Source of the DNA: Cognatazoarcus halotolerans
Lineage (GTDB): Bacteria > Pseudomonadota > Gammaproteobacteria > Burkholderiales > Rhodocyclaceae
Reading direction: 5' to 3'
Assembly (NCBI RefSeq): GCF_009800965.1
Contig: NZ_WUAF01000020.1
Coordinates: forward strand, 1 to 64,000
Length of the DNA: 64,000 nucleotides
This document shows positions 1-9,126 of the stretch, piece by piece (position 1 is the first letter of the stretch; every line of letters starts with the position of its first letter). The position numbers and the translations under genes are program-made. Below the pieces are notes generated by a model that was not told where the DNA came from, searched no databases, and saw only the letters and a program-made list of their open reading frames with translations.

Positions 1-222
1 CATCGCCCGTCCAAAAAGGCAGGAAACTACACAAATCGAGGCGCTGTGAACAGAGGTGCTGCAAGTGCATGATCGTCAACGACTTTCCTGTGAGGTCAAC
101 GACATGTGGGTAGCTGCGGGAGCCCTGCTGACTGAAGCCGTGCGCACGGACATTAAATATGCGAAAAACAGCGTCACTTTCTGTCCGTCGTAAATCCCCT
201 CCAGCGGATGCGAGCTGCTAGA
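1..222. other. Left-edge stretch with no recognised gene
   Basis: I see no supportable coding region here. The only structure noticed is a 9-bp direct repeat, GTCAACGAC, at 75-83 and 95-103, whose copies start exactly 20 bp apart. The stretch lies downstream of the integrase-linked gene and is probably still part of the accessory element, which continues beyond the window edge (inference). Confidence 0.4.
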
Positions 223-1011
223 TCAATCCGGAGAGTTTATAGAAACGCCTTGAAAACTGATCCGGTAGCTGATTTCACCGGATACGTGTTTGTCACCATG
301 GAGGTAGCATCTTTCCCCCTTACGCATCTTGCGAAGCATGGTTTTAGCGCGCTGAATACTGGTTACGGGGTTATCTCCCGCTTCGTGAAAGACTGCGGCC
401 AAGCAACGTACCGCGTCGGACTCCAGGACTTGGTCCCCCCGTTTTCTCTCTCTCCCGCTATTTGCAACGCCAAGCGTCCAACCAGCGATGTGGCAAATCA
501 AAACGAACTCCGCCGCGGTATCAAGCTCGGCGGTAAGTGATGGCCTACCTCTTTTGTTAGAAGCGAGCCCTTCTGCAATCATTTGAAGTGTGTGCAGGTT
601 GTGTCGGATCAGGACGTGCTCATGGCATTGTGCTGGTTCGATATTTAGCTCCGCCCACAACTGCTCGTCATCCGGCTCATTAGCTGCCGCATCAAGCGTG
701 CCTGACGACAAATATCGATTTTCCTCACTTAGGAGCCACTCGATTTCATCAGGCTTTAAACCCAGCAATGTTTCTTGCAGTAGGTGAACGGCTTTGGCAA
801 CGGCCTGGTAGCGTTTTTTTCTCTCTTCGTCTCTGAGGGGCTTGACTTGGTCCGCATGCCACTCCGCCAAAGTTTTGAGCTGACCGGAAAAAGCAGCGGG
901 GTCTCTGAAAACAGGAAGGCCACAATGGATTCTGCGGGCGAAAATCTCATATTCAATTTGACCGAGAGGGAGAAAAGCCTGCCCATCGCTTGATGTTGTA
1001 CTCGGCTTCAT
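223..1011 (-). CDS. Hypothetical protein coupled to the integrase gene
   Basis: A 262-residue protein that I do not recognise. It looks soluble and mostly helical, with many charged residues, no signal peptide and no membrane segment. I chose ATG 1011 rather than the upstream in-frame ATG at 1026. ATG 1011 overlaps the integrase stop as ATGA and has a good Shine-Dalgarno (GGAAGGGG) about 5 nt upstream, whereas 1026 has none. The 4-nt overlap implies translational coupling, so the protein may assist integration or excision, or be cargo of the element. By eye its codons look less GC-biased than the housekeeping genes, consistent with acquired DNA. No function is assigned. Confidence 0.7.
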   Translation of the reverse strand: MKPSTTSSDGQAFLPLGQIEYEIFARRIHCGLPVFRDPAAFSGQLKTLAEWHADQVKPLRDEERKKRYQAVAKAVHLLQETLLGLKPDEIEWLLSEENRYLSSGTLDAAANEPDDEQLWAELNIEPAQCHEHVLIRHNLHTLQMIAEGLASNKRGRPSLTAELDTAAEFVLICHIAGWTLGVANSGRERKRGDQVLESDAVRCLAAVFHEAGDNPVTSIQRAKTMLRKMRKGERCYLHGDKHVSGEISYRISFQGVSINSPD

Positions 1012-2180
1012 ACTTGCCCCTTCCATTCATCCAACTTGTCCGCCCATTCCTGCATCATGGCGCGACGTTCATCGAAATAGGTGGCGTGATTGTAGGTGCG
1101 ACGCACATTGTTCTGGTCGGCATGGGCAAGCTGCGCTTCGATGGCATCGGGACGGTAGCCCATCTCGTTAAGACGGGTACTGCCGCTGGTCCGCGTGGCG
1201 TGTGGGCTATAGGCGCCACTCCACCCCAAAACCTTGAGTGCCTGGCGAAGCGATGCGGCGGACATAGGGGCGTTGCGATCATCTCGGCCAGGAAACAAGT
1301 GCTTGCGGTTGCCGGTAATGGCATGCAGTCCTTTGAGCATCTCCACTGCCTGTCGTGGCAGAGGCACGACGTGCTCCTTGCGTGCTTTCATGCGCTGCGC
1401 CGGGATACGCCAAACAGCCTTCTCAAGGTCAAACTCATCCCAGGCCGCCTCGGCCACTTCGGTCGGTCGCGCCAGGGTCCACCACATCAGTTGCATGCAA
1501 TGACTTACCTGAAAGCTGCAGCGGTGGTTTGCGAAGTCGCTCAGCAGTTTGCCTATCTGCTCTTTACTCAGCGCCGGTTTGTGCTGGGTCTTGTTTGCTG
1601 GTAGCGCCTTGCGTACCGGCCAAACCGGATCGCTGTCGGCTCGCAGGGTGGCGACGGCGAACTCGAATACGGCGGACATGGTGCGCCGCGCCTCGGCGGC
1701 GACCGTGGGGGCGCCACGCTTTGCTGTTTTCTGCAGGATCTCCAGGACATGGGCTGGCGTTATTTCGCGAACCGGCATATTGCCGATACTGGGGAACACC
1801 ACGCGCTCCAACATATCCAGACGCCGGTTCTTGGTGACATCTTCCCAGTCCTTTGTCTGCAGCCACTCCTTGGCGACGATCTCGAAGGTGTTCTTAGCTT
1901 CGCTGGCTTGCCGGATGCGGTCGAGCTGCCTTTGCTGGGCGGGATTGATGCCTTGCTTGACCAGTTTGCGTGCGGCCTCGCTGCGTTCCCTGGCTTCAGA
2001 GAGCGTAACGGCAGGGTATTCGCCAAGCGCAAACATGCTGGCCTTGCCATCCAGTGTGAAGCGGTATCGCCAAGCCTTGACTCCGTTGGGCTTGACTTCG
2101 AGGTAGAGCCCGCGCTGGTCATTCAAGCGGTAGAGCTTCTCCCTGGGCTTGGCGTTGCGGCAGTGCGTGTCGGTAAGCAT
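1008..2180 (-). CDS. P4-type site-specific tyrosine integrase
   Basis: A 390-residue phage/genomic-island integrase. The N terminus (residues about 1-90) resembles the DUF4102 arm-binding domain, followed by a SAM-like core-binding domain (about 95-180) and the catalytic domain. Catalytic residues appear intact: R238 (LARPTE), K265 or K268, H327 and R330 (SPHATR), H353 (LAH) and Y363 (RRTYNHATY). These enzymes usually recombine at the 3' ends of tRNA or other conserved genes. Here the gene starts about 130 bp from the ychF terminator and is transcribed away from it. The attachment site is therefore probably between 2181 and 2398, but no duplicate att copy is visible. It is followed by a coupled unknown gene. 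Confidence 0.9.
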   Translation of the reverse strand: MLTDTHCRNAKPREKLYRLNDQRGLYLEVKPNGVKAWRYRFTLDGKASMFALGEYPAVTLSEARERSEAARKLVKQGINPAQQRQLDRIRQASEAKNTFEIVAKEWLQTKDWEDVTKNRRLDMLERVVFPSIGNMPVREITPAHVLEILQKTAKRGAPTVAAEARRTMSAVFEFAVATLRADSDPVWPVRKALPANKTQHKPALSKEQIGKLLSDFANHRCSFQVSHCMQLMWWTLARPTEVAEAAWDEFDLEKAVWRIPAQRMKARKEHVVPLPRQAVEMLKGLHAITGNRKHLFPGRDDRNAPMSAASLRQALKVLGWSGAYSPHATRTSGSTRLNEMGYRPDAIEAQLAHADQNNVRRTYNHATYFDERRAMMQEWADKLDEWKGQV

Positions 2181-2216
2181 GGTGGCTGACTCCCTAGCAT
2201 GGCGACAGCGTCACTA

Positions 2217-2267
2217 TACTCACTTATTCGTACACCATCCAAGTGCTGTACTCACTAGCGTACTCAG
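2217..2267. repeat. TACTCACT direct repeats upstream of the integrase
   Basis: TACTCACT occurs at 2217-2224 and again at 2249-2256, with a partial copy (TACTCA) at 2261-2266. The copies lie 37-87 bp upstream of the integrase start. They could be arm-type integrase sites or an operator; the sequence alone does not decide. Confidence 0.35.
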
Positions 2268-2310
2268 GCGCGCTTTGGCTGCTCGGGAAACGTGAAGCAG
2301 CGCTATGAAA

Positions 2311-2342
2311 CAATAAAACCGCGCAGCTGCGCGGTTTTATTG
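2311..2342. terminator. Perfect 32-bp palindromic terminator after ychF
   Basis: A 32-bp perfect palindrome, beginning CAATAAAACCGCGCAG at 2311-2326 and followed immediately by its reverse complement. The GC-rich core is flanked by an A-rich and a T-rich arm, so it reads as an intrinsic terminator in both directions. It lies 56 bp past the ychF stop and ends the minus-strand ychF operon. Confidence 0.85.
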
Positions 2343-2362
2343 GAATTTTCATACTTTCCCGG

Positions 2363-2376
2363 TGTTTCATGAAACA
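2363..2376. repeat. 14-bp palindrome TGTTTCATGAAACA
   Basis: A perfect palindrome between the ychF stop and its terminator. The half-site ATGAAACA (2369-2376) also occurs at 2305-2312 on the other side of the terminator, giving an 8-bp direct repeat around it. It could be a protein-binding site or a remnant of the element boundary. Confidence 0.4.
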
Positions 2377-2397
2377 TCAGGAAAACGGCTTGGTGGG

Positions 2398-3489
2398 TCA
2401 GACGTTGAACAGGAAATTCATCACGTCTCCGTCACGAACCACATATTCCTTGCCTTCCGCCCGCATCTTGCCGGCTTCCTTGGCGCCCGCCTCTCCCTTG
2501 TACTTGATGAAGTCATCGAAAGAAATCGTCTGCGCACGGATGAAACCTCGCTCGAAATCGGTGTGGATGACGCCAGCGGCCTGCGGAGCGGTATCGCCCA
2601 CGTGGATGGTCCAGGCACGCACTTCCTTGACGCCCGCGGTGAAATAGGTCTGCAGGCCCAGCAGCTTGTAACCAGTACGAATCAGCCGGTTCAGGCCGGG
2701 CTCCTCGAGCCCCATGCTGGCGAGGAAATCGCCCTTGTCTTCGTCGTCCAGATCGGCGATCTCGGCCTCGATCGCTGCACACAGGGCCACGACCGGCGCC
2801 CCCTCCGCATCGGCAAGGGCCTTGAGGCGATCAAGGTGCGCGTTGTTCTCGAAACCGTCCTCGGCCACATTCGCCACGTACATTGCCGGCTTTACCGTCA
2901 GCAAGCACAGCGGCCGGATGGTTTCCTTGTCGTCGTCCGAAAGGCCAAAACTGCGGGCAGGCTTGCCTTCGTTGAGATGCGGAAGCAGCTTCTCGAGCAC
3001 CGCGGCAAGTTTCTGCGCCTCCTTGTCACCGGCACGCGCCTTCTTGCTCTCTCGCGAGAGGGTTTTCTCGACCGTCGCGAGATCGGCAAGCGCCAATTCA
3101 GTGCTGATCGTCTCGATGTCGGCAATCGGATCGACGTGACCATTCACGTGCACGACGTTGTCATCTTCGAAGCAGCGCACCACGTTCACGATCGCATCGG
3201 TCTCGCGGATGTTCGCGAGGAACTGGTTTCCGAGCCCCTCGCCCTTCGAAGCCCCGGCCACCAGTCCGGCGATATCGACGAATTCCACGATTGCCGGCTG
3301 GATCTTCTGCGGCTTGACGATCTTCGACAGTTCATCAAGACGTACGTCCGGCACTTCGACGATACCGACGTTCGGCTCGATCGTGCAGAAGGGATAGTTT
3401 TCGGCCTGGATGCCGGCCTTGGTCAGCGCGTTGAAGAGCGTGGACTTGCCCACATTGGGCAGACCGACGATGCCGCATTTGAGACTCAT
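2398..3489 (-). CDS. ychF: Redox-regulated ATPase YchF (Obg-family)
   Basis: A 363-residue, full-length YchF/Ola1-type P-loop NTPase of the TRAFAC class, a translation-associated ATPase binding ribosomes. The G1 motif (GLPNVGKST) is at residues 8-16, the G3 region reads [14 protein letters not shown] with the family's typical insert, and a TGS-like domain closes the C terminus. The family prefers ATP despite its Obg-like fold. ATG 3489 lies 2 nt past the pth stop, the near-universal pth-ychF arrangement in proteobacteria, so the two are cotranscribed. An intrinsic terminator at 2311-2342 ends the unit. Confidence 0.97.
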   Translation of the reverse strand: MSLKCGIVGLPNVGKSTLFNALTKAGIQAENYPFCTIEPNVGIVEVPDVRLDELSKIVKPQKIQPAIVEFVDIAGLVAGASKGEGLGNQFLANIRETDAIVNVVRCFEDDNVVHVNGHVDPIADIETISTELALADLATVEKTLSRESKKARAGDKEAQKLAAVLEKLLPHLNEGKPARSFGLSDDDKETIRPLCLLTVKPAMYVANVAEDGFENNAHLDRLKALADAEGAPVVALCAAIEAEIADLDDEDKGDFLASMGLEEPGLNRLIRTGYKLLGLQTYFTAGVKEVRAWTIHVGDTAPQAAGVIHTDFERGFIRAQTISFDDFIKYKGEAGAKEAGKMRAEGKEYVVRDGDVMNFLFNV

Positions 3490-3491
3490 GC

Positions 3492-4103
3492 TTACATGTC
3501 CTTCTGTTTACCCGCGCCCGCGGATCCTGCTCGCGCGTTCAATCGGGTGGTGGCGGCATTCCACTCGCCACGGCTAATCATTGACCAGGCGCCCAGCGCT
3601 CGATCGATCGATTCATCGATCAGATCCCGCTCTTCGCGACGCGGAGGCTTGAGCACGAAATTGACGACTTCGTTTCGATCGCCCGGATGACCGATACCAA
3701 TACGAAGCCGCCAGTAATCCGGCGTGCCCAGATGGGCAGTCGCATCCTTGAGACCGTTATGTCCGCCCGCGCCCCCGCCGAACTTGAGGCGGAGCTGACC
3801 GGGCGGAATATCGAGTTCGTCGTGCACCACGAGAACCTCGGCGGGCGAAATGCGGAAGAATCGCGCCATCGCGCCGATCGCCTGACCCGAGCGGTTCATG
3901 AACGTCTGCGGCATCAACAAATGAACGCCGGCGGCCCGCGACGTCGCCACGAAACCGTGGAAACGCGACTCGCGGCTGAAATCCGCGCCCAGTTCGCGTG
4001 CAAGACGCTCACAAAACCAAAACCCGGCGTTGTGCCGGGTCTCGGAGTAATCGGGCCCCGGGTTGCCGAGGCCGACGATCAGTTTGGGAGGCAGTTGAGC
4101 CAT
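3492..4103 (-). CDS. pth: Peptidyl-tRNA hydrolase
   Basis: A 203-residue Pth that releases peptides from prematurely dropped peptidyl-tRNA. Active-site residues are visible: N14 (GLGNPG), catalytic H24 (RHNAG), N70 (FMNRSG), D95 (VHDELD) and N116 (GGHNGL). It starts at ATG 4103, 63 nt after rplY, and is followed 2 nt later by ychF. The order prs-rplY-pth-ychF is a conserved translation-linked cluster. The C-terminal tail of about 20 residues is rich in Ala, Gly and Lys and probably disordered. Confidence 0.97.
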   Translation of the reverse strand: MAQLPPKLIVGLGNPGPDYSETRHNAGFWFCERLARELGADFSRESRFHGFVATSRAAGVHLLMPQTFMNRSGQAIGAMARFFRISPAEVLVVHDELDIPPGQLRLKFGGGAGGHNGLKDATAHLGTPDYWRLRIGIGHPGDRNEVVNFVLKPPRREERDLIDESIDRALGAWSMISRGEWNAATTRLNARAGSAGAGKQKDM

Positions 4104-4166
4104 ATCGAGTTCCCTGAAGTTCCGGGTTCATACCGATCCGGCAAACCCACCTCCCGAAGGCCTTTG

Positions 4167-4778
4167 TCAGGCCGCGGCTTCGCCGCCTTCGTCGGTAGCG
4201 GCAGCTTCACCACCACCCGTCTTCAGCACCGTTGCCACAACCGGATCGCCTTCGCCATGGTGTACGACTGCAACACCGGCCGGCAGGACGAGTTCCGAAA
4301 GATGGATCGAATTGCCGGTGGCGAGATCCTTGAGATCCACCTGGATGAACTCCGGCAGATCCTTGGGCAGGCACTCAACATCGACTTCGGCCAGCACATG
4401 CGAAACCATGCCGCCCTCGAGCTTGACGCCCGGGCAGATCTCGTCGTTGACAAAGTGCAACGGCACCTTCATGTGCATCTTCTGACCACGCACGATGCGC
4501 TGGAAATCGATGTGCTGGACCTGAGCCCGGTAGGCGTGCCACTGGGTATCACGCAGCACGACTTCCTGCACTTCCCCCTCGACATCGATGTTCAGCACGG
4601 AAGCATGGAAGGCTTCCTTGTGCAGCAGGTGGTACAGCTCATTGTGATCCAGGGAGATCGGGGTGGCGTTCTGACCAGCACCATAAATGATGCCCGGCAG
4701 CTTGCCAGCGCGACGCAGGCGGCGGCTCGCACCCGATCCCTGAGCTTCGCGCTTCTCGGCTTTGAAAGAAATTTGCAT
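4167..4778 (-). CDS. rplY: 50S ribosomal protein L25/Ctc
   Basis: A 203-residue long-form L25 (general stress protein Ctc). It has the 5S rRNA-binding L25 domain at residues 1-90 and the C-terminal beta domain absent from the short E. coli L25. The tail is acidic and Ala/Glu-rich. A strong terminator-like hairpin stands between prs and this gene (4827-4853), so its expression depends on readthrough or on its own promoter. It is followed by pth. Confidence 0.96.
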   Translation of the reverse strand: MQISFKAEKREAQGSGASRRLRRAGKLPGIIYGAGQNATPISLDHNELYHLLHKEAFHASVLNIDVEGEVQEVVLRDTQWHAYRAQVQHIDFQRIVRGQKMHMKVPLHFVNDEICPGVKLEGGMVSHVLAEVDVECLPKDLPEFIQVDLKDLATGNSIHLSELVLPAGVAVVHHGEGDPVVATVLKTGGGEAAATDEGGEAAA

Positions 4779-4826
4779 GACTACTCCTGATGATTACGGC
4801 GCCGACCGCGACCAGTCGGCACCACG

Positions 4827-4853
4827 AAAAACGCTGCGGGCAAGCCCGCAGCG
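4827..4853 (-). terminator. Terminator or attenuator between prs and rplY
   Basis: A 10-bp perfect stem (CGCTGCGGGC at 4832-4841, GCCCGCAGCG at 4844-4853) is followed on the minus strand by five T residues (4831-4827). It begins 14 nt after the prs stop and ends about 50 nt before the rplY start, so it likely trims transcription between the two genes. Confidence 0.75.
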
Positions 4854-4866
4854 CAAAGAACAAGCA

Positions 4867-5817
4867 CTATTCCATGAACAGCGAACTGACGGATTCCTCG
4901 TTACTGATTCGCAGCATCGTATCCGCGAGCAGCGACGCCACCGAAACCTGACGGATCCGGCCGCATGCTCGTGCGTCATCGCGCAGCGGAATCGTGTCGG
5001 TGACCACCAACTCATCGAGTTCGGAATCGTTGATCCGACTCACCGCAGCCCCGGACAAGACCGCATGCGTGCAGTACGACAGAACGCGCTTGGCACCTTG
5101 CTCCTTGAGCGCCTGGGCGGCCTTGCACAGCGTCCCCGCCGTATCGACGATATCGTCCATGATCACACAGGTACGATCCTTCACTTCGCCGATGATATTC
5201 ATCACTTCCGACACATTGGCCTTGGGGCGGCGCTTGTCGATGATGGCGAGATCGCACTCCAGCCGCTTGGCGAAGGCCCGCGCCCGGACCACGCCCCCCA
5301 CGTCGGGCGATACGACCATCAGATCGTTGTACTTCTGGCGATCCAGGTCGCCCAGCAATACCGGCGCAGCATAAATGTTGTCGACCGCGATATCGAAGAA
5401 ACCCTGGATCTGGTCCGCGTGGAGGTCCATCGTGAGCAGACGCTGAACACCGGCGGCCTGAAGCATGTTTGCCACGACCTTGGCGGTGATCGGAACCCGC
5501 GCAGAGCGAGGCCGGCGATCCTGACGGGCGTACCCGAAATACGGGATCGCCGCGGTCACCCGTCCGGCAGACGCACGCTTGAGCGCGTCGACTAGAATGA
5601 CGAGTTCCATCAGGTTGTCATTGGTCGGCACACAGGTCGGCTGCAGCACGAAGACATCCTTGCCCCGGACGTTCTGGAGCAATTCGACATTCACCTCTCC
5701 GTCCGAGAAACGGCCCACGGTTGCCGAGCCAAGGGACATGCCAAGGCGCTTTACCACGTCGGCTGCCAGTTTGGGATTGGCGTTGCCGGTAAAGACCATC
5801 AGGCTGCCTGAAGCCAT
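4867..5817 (-). CDS. prs: Ribose-phosphate pyrophosphokinase
   Basis: A 316-residue class I PRPP synthetase that makes PRPP from ribose 5-phosphate and ATP for nucleotide, His and Trp synthesis. H133 sits in DLHADQ, K196 in DKRR, and the PRPP-binding loop DDIVDTAGT is at 221-229. I chose ATG 5817 because GGAG (5826-5829) is 8 nt upstream; the GTG at 5823 would be only 2 nt from it. tRNA-Gln and ispE lie upstream on the same strand, the usual betaproteobacterial order. Confidence 0.97.
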   Translation of the reverse strand: MASGSLMVFTGNANPKLAADVVKRLGMSLGSATVGRFSDGEVNVELLQNVRGKDVFVLQPTCVPTNDNLMELVILVDALKRASAGRVTAAIPYFGYARQDRRPRSARVPITAKVVANMLQAAGVQRLLTMDLHADQIQGFFDIAVDNIYAAPVLLGDLDRQKYNDLMVVSPDVGGVVRARAFAKRLECDLAIIDKRRPKANVSEVMNIIGEVKDRTCVIMDDIVDTAGTLCKAAQALKEQGAKRVLSYCTHAVLSGAAVSRINDSELDELVVTDTIPLRDDARACGRIRQVSVASLLADTMLRISNEESVSSLFME

Positions 5818-5860
5818 GATCACTGCTCCGATGCAGAAAGAATAATGCCGCTCAAACGAT

Positions 5861-5884
5861 TCGGGCAGGCCGAAGCCTGCCCGA
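5861..5884 (-). other. UUCG-capped hairpin between tRNA-Gln and prs
   Basis: A 10-bp perfect stem (TCGGGCAGGC / GCCTGCCCGA) whose minus-strand transcript carries a C(UUCG)G tetraloop, unusually stable in RNA. No T-run follows, so it is not a classical terminator. It could define the tRNA 3' processing boundary or protect the prs mRNA 5' end. Confidence 0.6.
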
Positions 5885-5890
5885 CTGATC

Positions 5891-5967
5891 TGGCTGGGGA
5901 GGAAGGATTCGAACCCTCGAATGCCGGAATCAAAATCCGGTGCCTTAACCGACTTGGCGACTCCCCA
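5891..5967 (-). tRNA. tRNA-Gln (anticodon UUG)
   Basis: A 77-nt tRNA with encoded CCA (complement of 5891-5893). The acceptor stem TGGGGAG pairs with CTCCCCA, the T-arm carries GGGTTCGAATCC, and the anticodon stem CCGGA/TCCGG encloses loop TTTTGAT, giving anticodon TTG. It lies 11 nt after the ispE stop and upstream of prs, so it is probably processed from the same transcript. Confidence 0.95.
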
Positions 5968-5978
5968 GTTACTTGCTG

Positions 5979-6830
5979 CTAATCGTCACCTGCCCACTCG
6001 CGCAGCGGATGGGACCCAGAGGATCTCGCACACCACGCCCGCCACGAGGAAGGACACGCCTCAACGATTCTTTTCGCTTCCGACTCGCTGGGCACCTCCG
6101 CAAACACGCAGGCACCCGAACCAGTCATGCGGGCCGGATAATACCGCCCCAGCCATGAAATTGCATCCCTGATTTCCGGAAAGCGGCTGCAGGCAACTGC
6201 TTCCAGATCGTTTCGGGTTGCAATCGAAGCGAAGTCCGCTATTTTGATAAGTTGAGTATTCCTCGTCAACTCCTCTGCCGAAAAAATTTTCGCGGTCGGT
6301 ACCGTGACGTTCGGGAAGAGGATCACATACCAGGCCTTCGGCAGGGCCACAGCCTGCATCGTCTCACCCACACCCTCGACAAAGGCATCCTGCCCAAAGA
6401 GGAAAAACGGCACATCCGCACCAAGCGTCAAGCCGATCCGCGCAAGCTGACCTCTGCTGTACCCGAGCCGCCACAGGCGATTGAGTCCGAGCAGGACGCT
6501 GGCCGCATCGGAACTACCACCGCCCAGCCCACCCCCCATCGGCACGCGCTTGATGACCGCGATATCGACGCCGAGCGCGCACCCAGAAAACTTCTGCAGT
6601 GCACGGGCGGCGCGAACTACGAGATCCTGATCGGCGGGAACCCCGGCGAGATCGCTTGAACGTGCGATAAGGCCATCGACACGTGGTGTCAGAAACACCT
6701 CGTCCCCCCAGTCGAGCAGCCTGAACACCGACTGCAGAAGGTGGTAGCCATCCGCCCGGCGCCCCACGACATGCAGGAATAGGTTCAGCTTGGCCGGAGC
6801 AGGACAGCGCAGCGCCCCGGATTCAGTCAT
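5979..6830 (-). CDS. ispE: 4-diphosphocytidyl-2-C-methyl-D-erythritol kinase
   Basis: A 283-residue GHMP kinase of the MEP isoprenoid pathway. The substrate lysine K14 lies in PAKLNLFL, the glycine-rich ATP loop [14 protein letters not shown] is at 97-110, and catalytic D139 lies in [11 protein letters not shown] 6830 overlaps the lolB stop as ATGA and has GGAG about 6 nt upstream, so it is preferred to the longer start at 6842. lolB and ispE next to prs is standard in beta- and gammaproteobacteria. Confidence 0.96.
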   Translation of the reverse strand: MTESGALRCPAPAKLNLFLHVVGRRADGYHLLQSVFRLLDWGDEVFLTPRVDGLIARSSDLAGVPADQDLVVRAARALQKFSGCALGVDIAVIKRVPMGGGLGGGSSDAASVLLGLNRLWRLGYSRGQLARIGLTLGADVPFFLFGQDAFVEGVGETMQAVALPKAWYVILFPNVTVPTAKIFSAEELTRNTQLIKIADFASIATRNDLEAVACSRFPEIRDAISWLGRYYPARMTGSGACVFAEVPSESEAKRIVEACPSSWRAWCARSSGSHPLREWAGDD

Positions 6831-7408
6831 TCCGGACTCCATTCGTCAATTACCACACGAACCGAGACGTCACCCCGCTCGGCCTCGATTCTTCGCGGCA
6901 TCGCCGCCGACACCGGCGAAGCGTACTCGGGATAGGCGATCAGCCAGCCGTCTTCGGCAAGCAGCGCAATCCGGCCTCGATCGTCGCGGCGCTGCACCGT
7001 AGCACCGGCTCCCACCACAGCCTGCAACCAGTCGGCGAGCCTCGATACGGGGATTGCCGCGCCCACGACGCGGGCAGCCAATTCGTCCGCGGTCGCGGCG
7101 ACGGTACGGCGCCCGTCGGCCTCCTGCAGAACCGCACTATCGGGCGTGACACGAAGCTGCGCCAGCGTCTGACCGAGCGGCGTGTCGAAACTGATGAGAT
7201 CCTCGCCAGGGCGGCGATGCCAATAGACCCGCAGGTGGGCAGCGTGTGCGCCGTCGCTCACCGAAAGGCGACCCTGCATCTCGAAGCTTGCCGCGGCAGC
7301 CCGCACCACTACCGGCGCGCCCTGCATCTGCGATGGCGACAGCGTCGAACACGCTGCCAGCAAGGTGCAGGCAATCACGGCGGCGAACCCAGAAATGATT
7401 GCACGCAT
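6827..7408 (-). CDS. lolB: Outer-membrane lipoprotein LolB
   Basis: A 193-residue lipoprotein that accepts lipoproteins from LolA and inserts them into the outer membrane. The N terminus is a lipoprotein signal with lipobox LLAAC and acylated C20. A LolB beta-barrel fold follows. The ORF could extend to 7480, but ATG 7408 shares one base with the stop of the upstream TPR gene (TGATG) and gives a proper signal peptide. It overlaps ispE by 4 nt. Confidence 0.92.
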   Translation of the reverse strand: MRAIISGFAAVIACTLLAACSTLSPSQMQGAPVVVRAAAASFEMQGRLSVSDGAHAAHLRVYWHRRPGEDLISFDTPLGQTLAQLRVTPDSAVLQEADGRRTVAATADELAARVVGAAIPVSRLADWLQAVVGAGATVQRRDDRGRIALLAEDGWLIAYPEYASPVSAAMPRRIEAERGDVSVRVVIDEWSPE

Positions 7409-9126
7409 CAGTGCGCAAAACGTTTCATTACGTCGCCGAGCGCCTTGTTGTCCGGGAACTTCGTAGCGGCCTCCTGCCATACCCGATTCGCGTCATCGTG
7501 ACGATCCAGCGCCCACAGGACCTCGCCGATATGCGCTGCGATCTCGGGATCTGCCCGCAGTTTGTACGCTTCCTGCAGTGTCGCAAGAGCGGCCTTCGCA
7601 TCGCCGCGTCGGAAGCGGACCCAACCCTGACTATCCATGATGAAGGGGTCGTTGGGCGAAAGCGCCGCGGCCCGGTCGATGAGGGTCTGGGCTTCATCAA
7701 GGCGCTCGCCGCGATCAGCCAGTGAATAACCGAGCGCATTGAGCGCATGCGCGTTATCCGGCTCGAGGGCGATCAACTTGCGAAGCCGCCCCTCCATGAC
7801 CTCGTGGCGCCCCATGCGTTCCGCCAGCAGCGCGGACTCGTAAAGAAGATCGCCATCGTCCGGACGTGCTCGCAAGCCTTCGTCCAGCAGGTCGAGGGCC
7901 TCGGAATCCTTGCCCGCGTCCCGCAACACCTGGGCTTCCGCAAGACGCACGCGGTGCTGCACATCGGCATCGCCCTTGATCTCATGCAAGGCCTTGCGCG
8001 CACCGTTGATATCACCCCCGGCGGCCAGCAGATTCGCGAGACGAACCCTGGCCTGCATGTATTGATCGCCTTCGCCGACCTCACGATAGCGCTCGATTGC
8101 GAGGTCACGCTTGCCGCTGGCCTCGGCGATCTGGGCAAGATAGAAGCGCGTCCGGTCGGCGTCGTCGGGACGCAACTCGAGCAGCGTCGAAAACTGCCGC
8201 TCGGCTTCGTCCCAATCGCCGATCTGCATCGACAGCAACCCGACCGCATTGACCATGTCAGCGTCTTCCGGAGACTTGGCGAGCAGCGCCCGAAAGGCTT
8301 CGCGCGCCTCGGGGTAACGCTTTGCGGCGGCCAGGACGCGTGCCCGCGCCAGCAAGGCTTGGCGCGCATCCGGATGTCCCTTGAGGTATTCGTCCAGCAC
8401 TGCGAGCGACGCATCCACATCGTCACGCTGCAGCAACTGCGCTTTCATCAACACCGCCGGTTCCCAGTCCGGGCGCAACTGCAGTGCCTGGTCGATACGG
8501 GTCATGGCACTAAGTGCGTCACCGGCATTGAAGGCCGCATGCGCTCTCGCGAAATGTGCCTCGGGGTGATCCAGGTAGGGTTCCGTCACGCGCTCGACGA
8601 CAGCTCTTGCGGCCTTCTTGTCCTGCATCTGGCCGAGGGCCGCGTTCAGACCCAACAGATTCCGGCCGAGTTCATCCCCCGATTCCGCAAGCACCTTCGC
8701 AAGATGCGCCTGGGCCGCATCGACCGAAACACCGCCCCGGGACATCACACCCGCGAGAATCCTTTTCGCATCAGCTGATCCGGGATCCAGCCGAGCCCAT
8801 AGCTGTGCGGCCTCCGTCGCTGCAGGCATCTGCCGTGCGTAGATCGCCATCTCGGTCGCCCGTCTGGCGATCCGCGCATCCTGGGTACGTCGGGCAAGAT
8901 CGAGATATGCCGGAACCGCTACATCGAATTGACCGCGCGCGCCGGCAATCTCGGCCAGCAGATACTGATACAACACCTGAGGAGTGAGCCCGGTGTCGAC
9001 TGTCGCCGCGCTCGGCCGGGCTGCAGCGACCGTAGGCGCCGGCGTCTGGGCACGCGCGCCAGGCAGGGCAGCAATTGCCAGGGTTCCCGCGCCAAGAAGC
9101 ACGGCAAGACGATTGATGACAGGCAT
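7408..9126 (-). CDS. Secreted tetratricopeptide repeat protein
   Basis: A 572-residue TPR protein. The signal peptide (residues 1-27) ends at PGARAQ, predicting export to the periplasm or cell surface. From about residue 50 to the C terminus it is an array of TPR helices with repeated A-x-x-x-P spacing, for example LELRPDDADRTRFYLA. Such proteins scaffold envelope assembly; a TPR gene upstream of lolB is common in betaproteobacteria and suggests a role in lipoprotein or outer-membrane traffic (inference). The longest ORF begins at 9318, but only ATG 9126 yields the signal peptide. It is divergent from mutM. Confidence 0.88.
   Translation of the reverse strand: MPVINRLAVLLGAGTLAIAALPGARAQTPAPTVAAARPSAATVDTGLTPQVLYQYLLAEIAGARGQFDVAVPAYLDLARRTQDARIARRATEMAIYARQMPAATEAAQLWARLDPGSADAKRILAGVMSRGGVSVDAAQAHLAKVLAESGDELGRNLLGLNAALGQMQDKKAARAVVERVTEPYLDHPEAHFARAHAAFNAGDALSAMTRIDQALQLRPDWEPAVLMKAQLLQRDDVDASLAVLDEYLKGHPDARQALLARARVLAAAKRYPEAREAFRALLAKSPEDADMVNAVGLLSMQIGDWDEAERQFSTLLELRPDDADRTRFYLAQIAEASGKRDLAIERYREVGEGDQYMQARVRLANLLAAGGDINGARKALHEIKGDADVQHRVRLAEAQVLRDAGKDSEALDLLDEGLRARPDDGDLLYESALLAERMGRHEVMEGRLRKLIALEPDNAHALNALGYSLADRGERLDEAQTLIDRAAALSPNDPFIMDSQGWVRFRRGDAKAALATLQEAYKLRADPEIAAHIGEVLWALDRHDDANRVWQEAATKFPDNKALGDVMKRFAH

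Noticed and set aside
208-540. 110-codon plus-strand ORF at the left edge
   Set aside because: Lies almost entirely antisense to the integrase-linked gene, which has better translation signals.
2362-3690. 442-codon plus-strand ORF opposite ychF and the end of pth
   Set aside because: Antisense frame of highly conserved genes; GC-rich codon bias keeps the opposite frame open. No Shine-Dalgarno or family resemblance.
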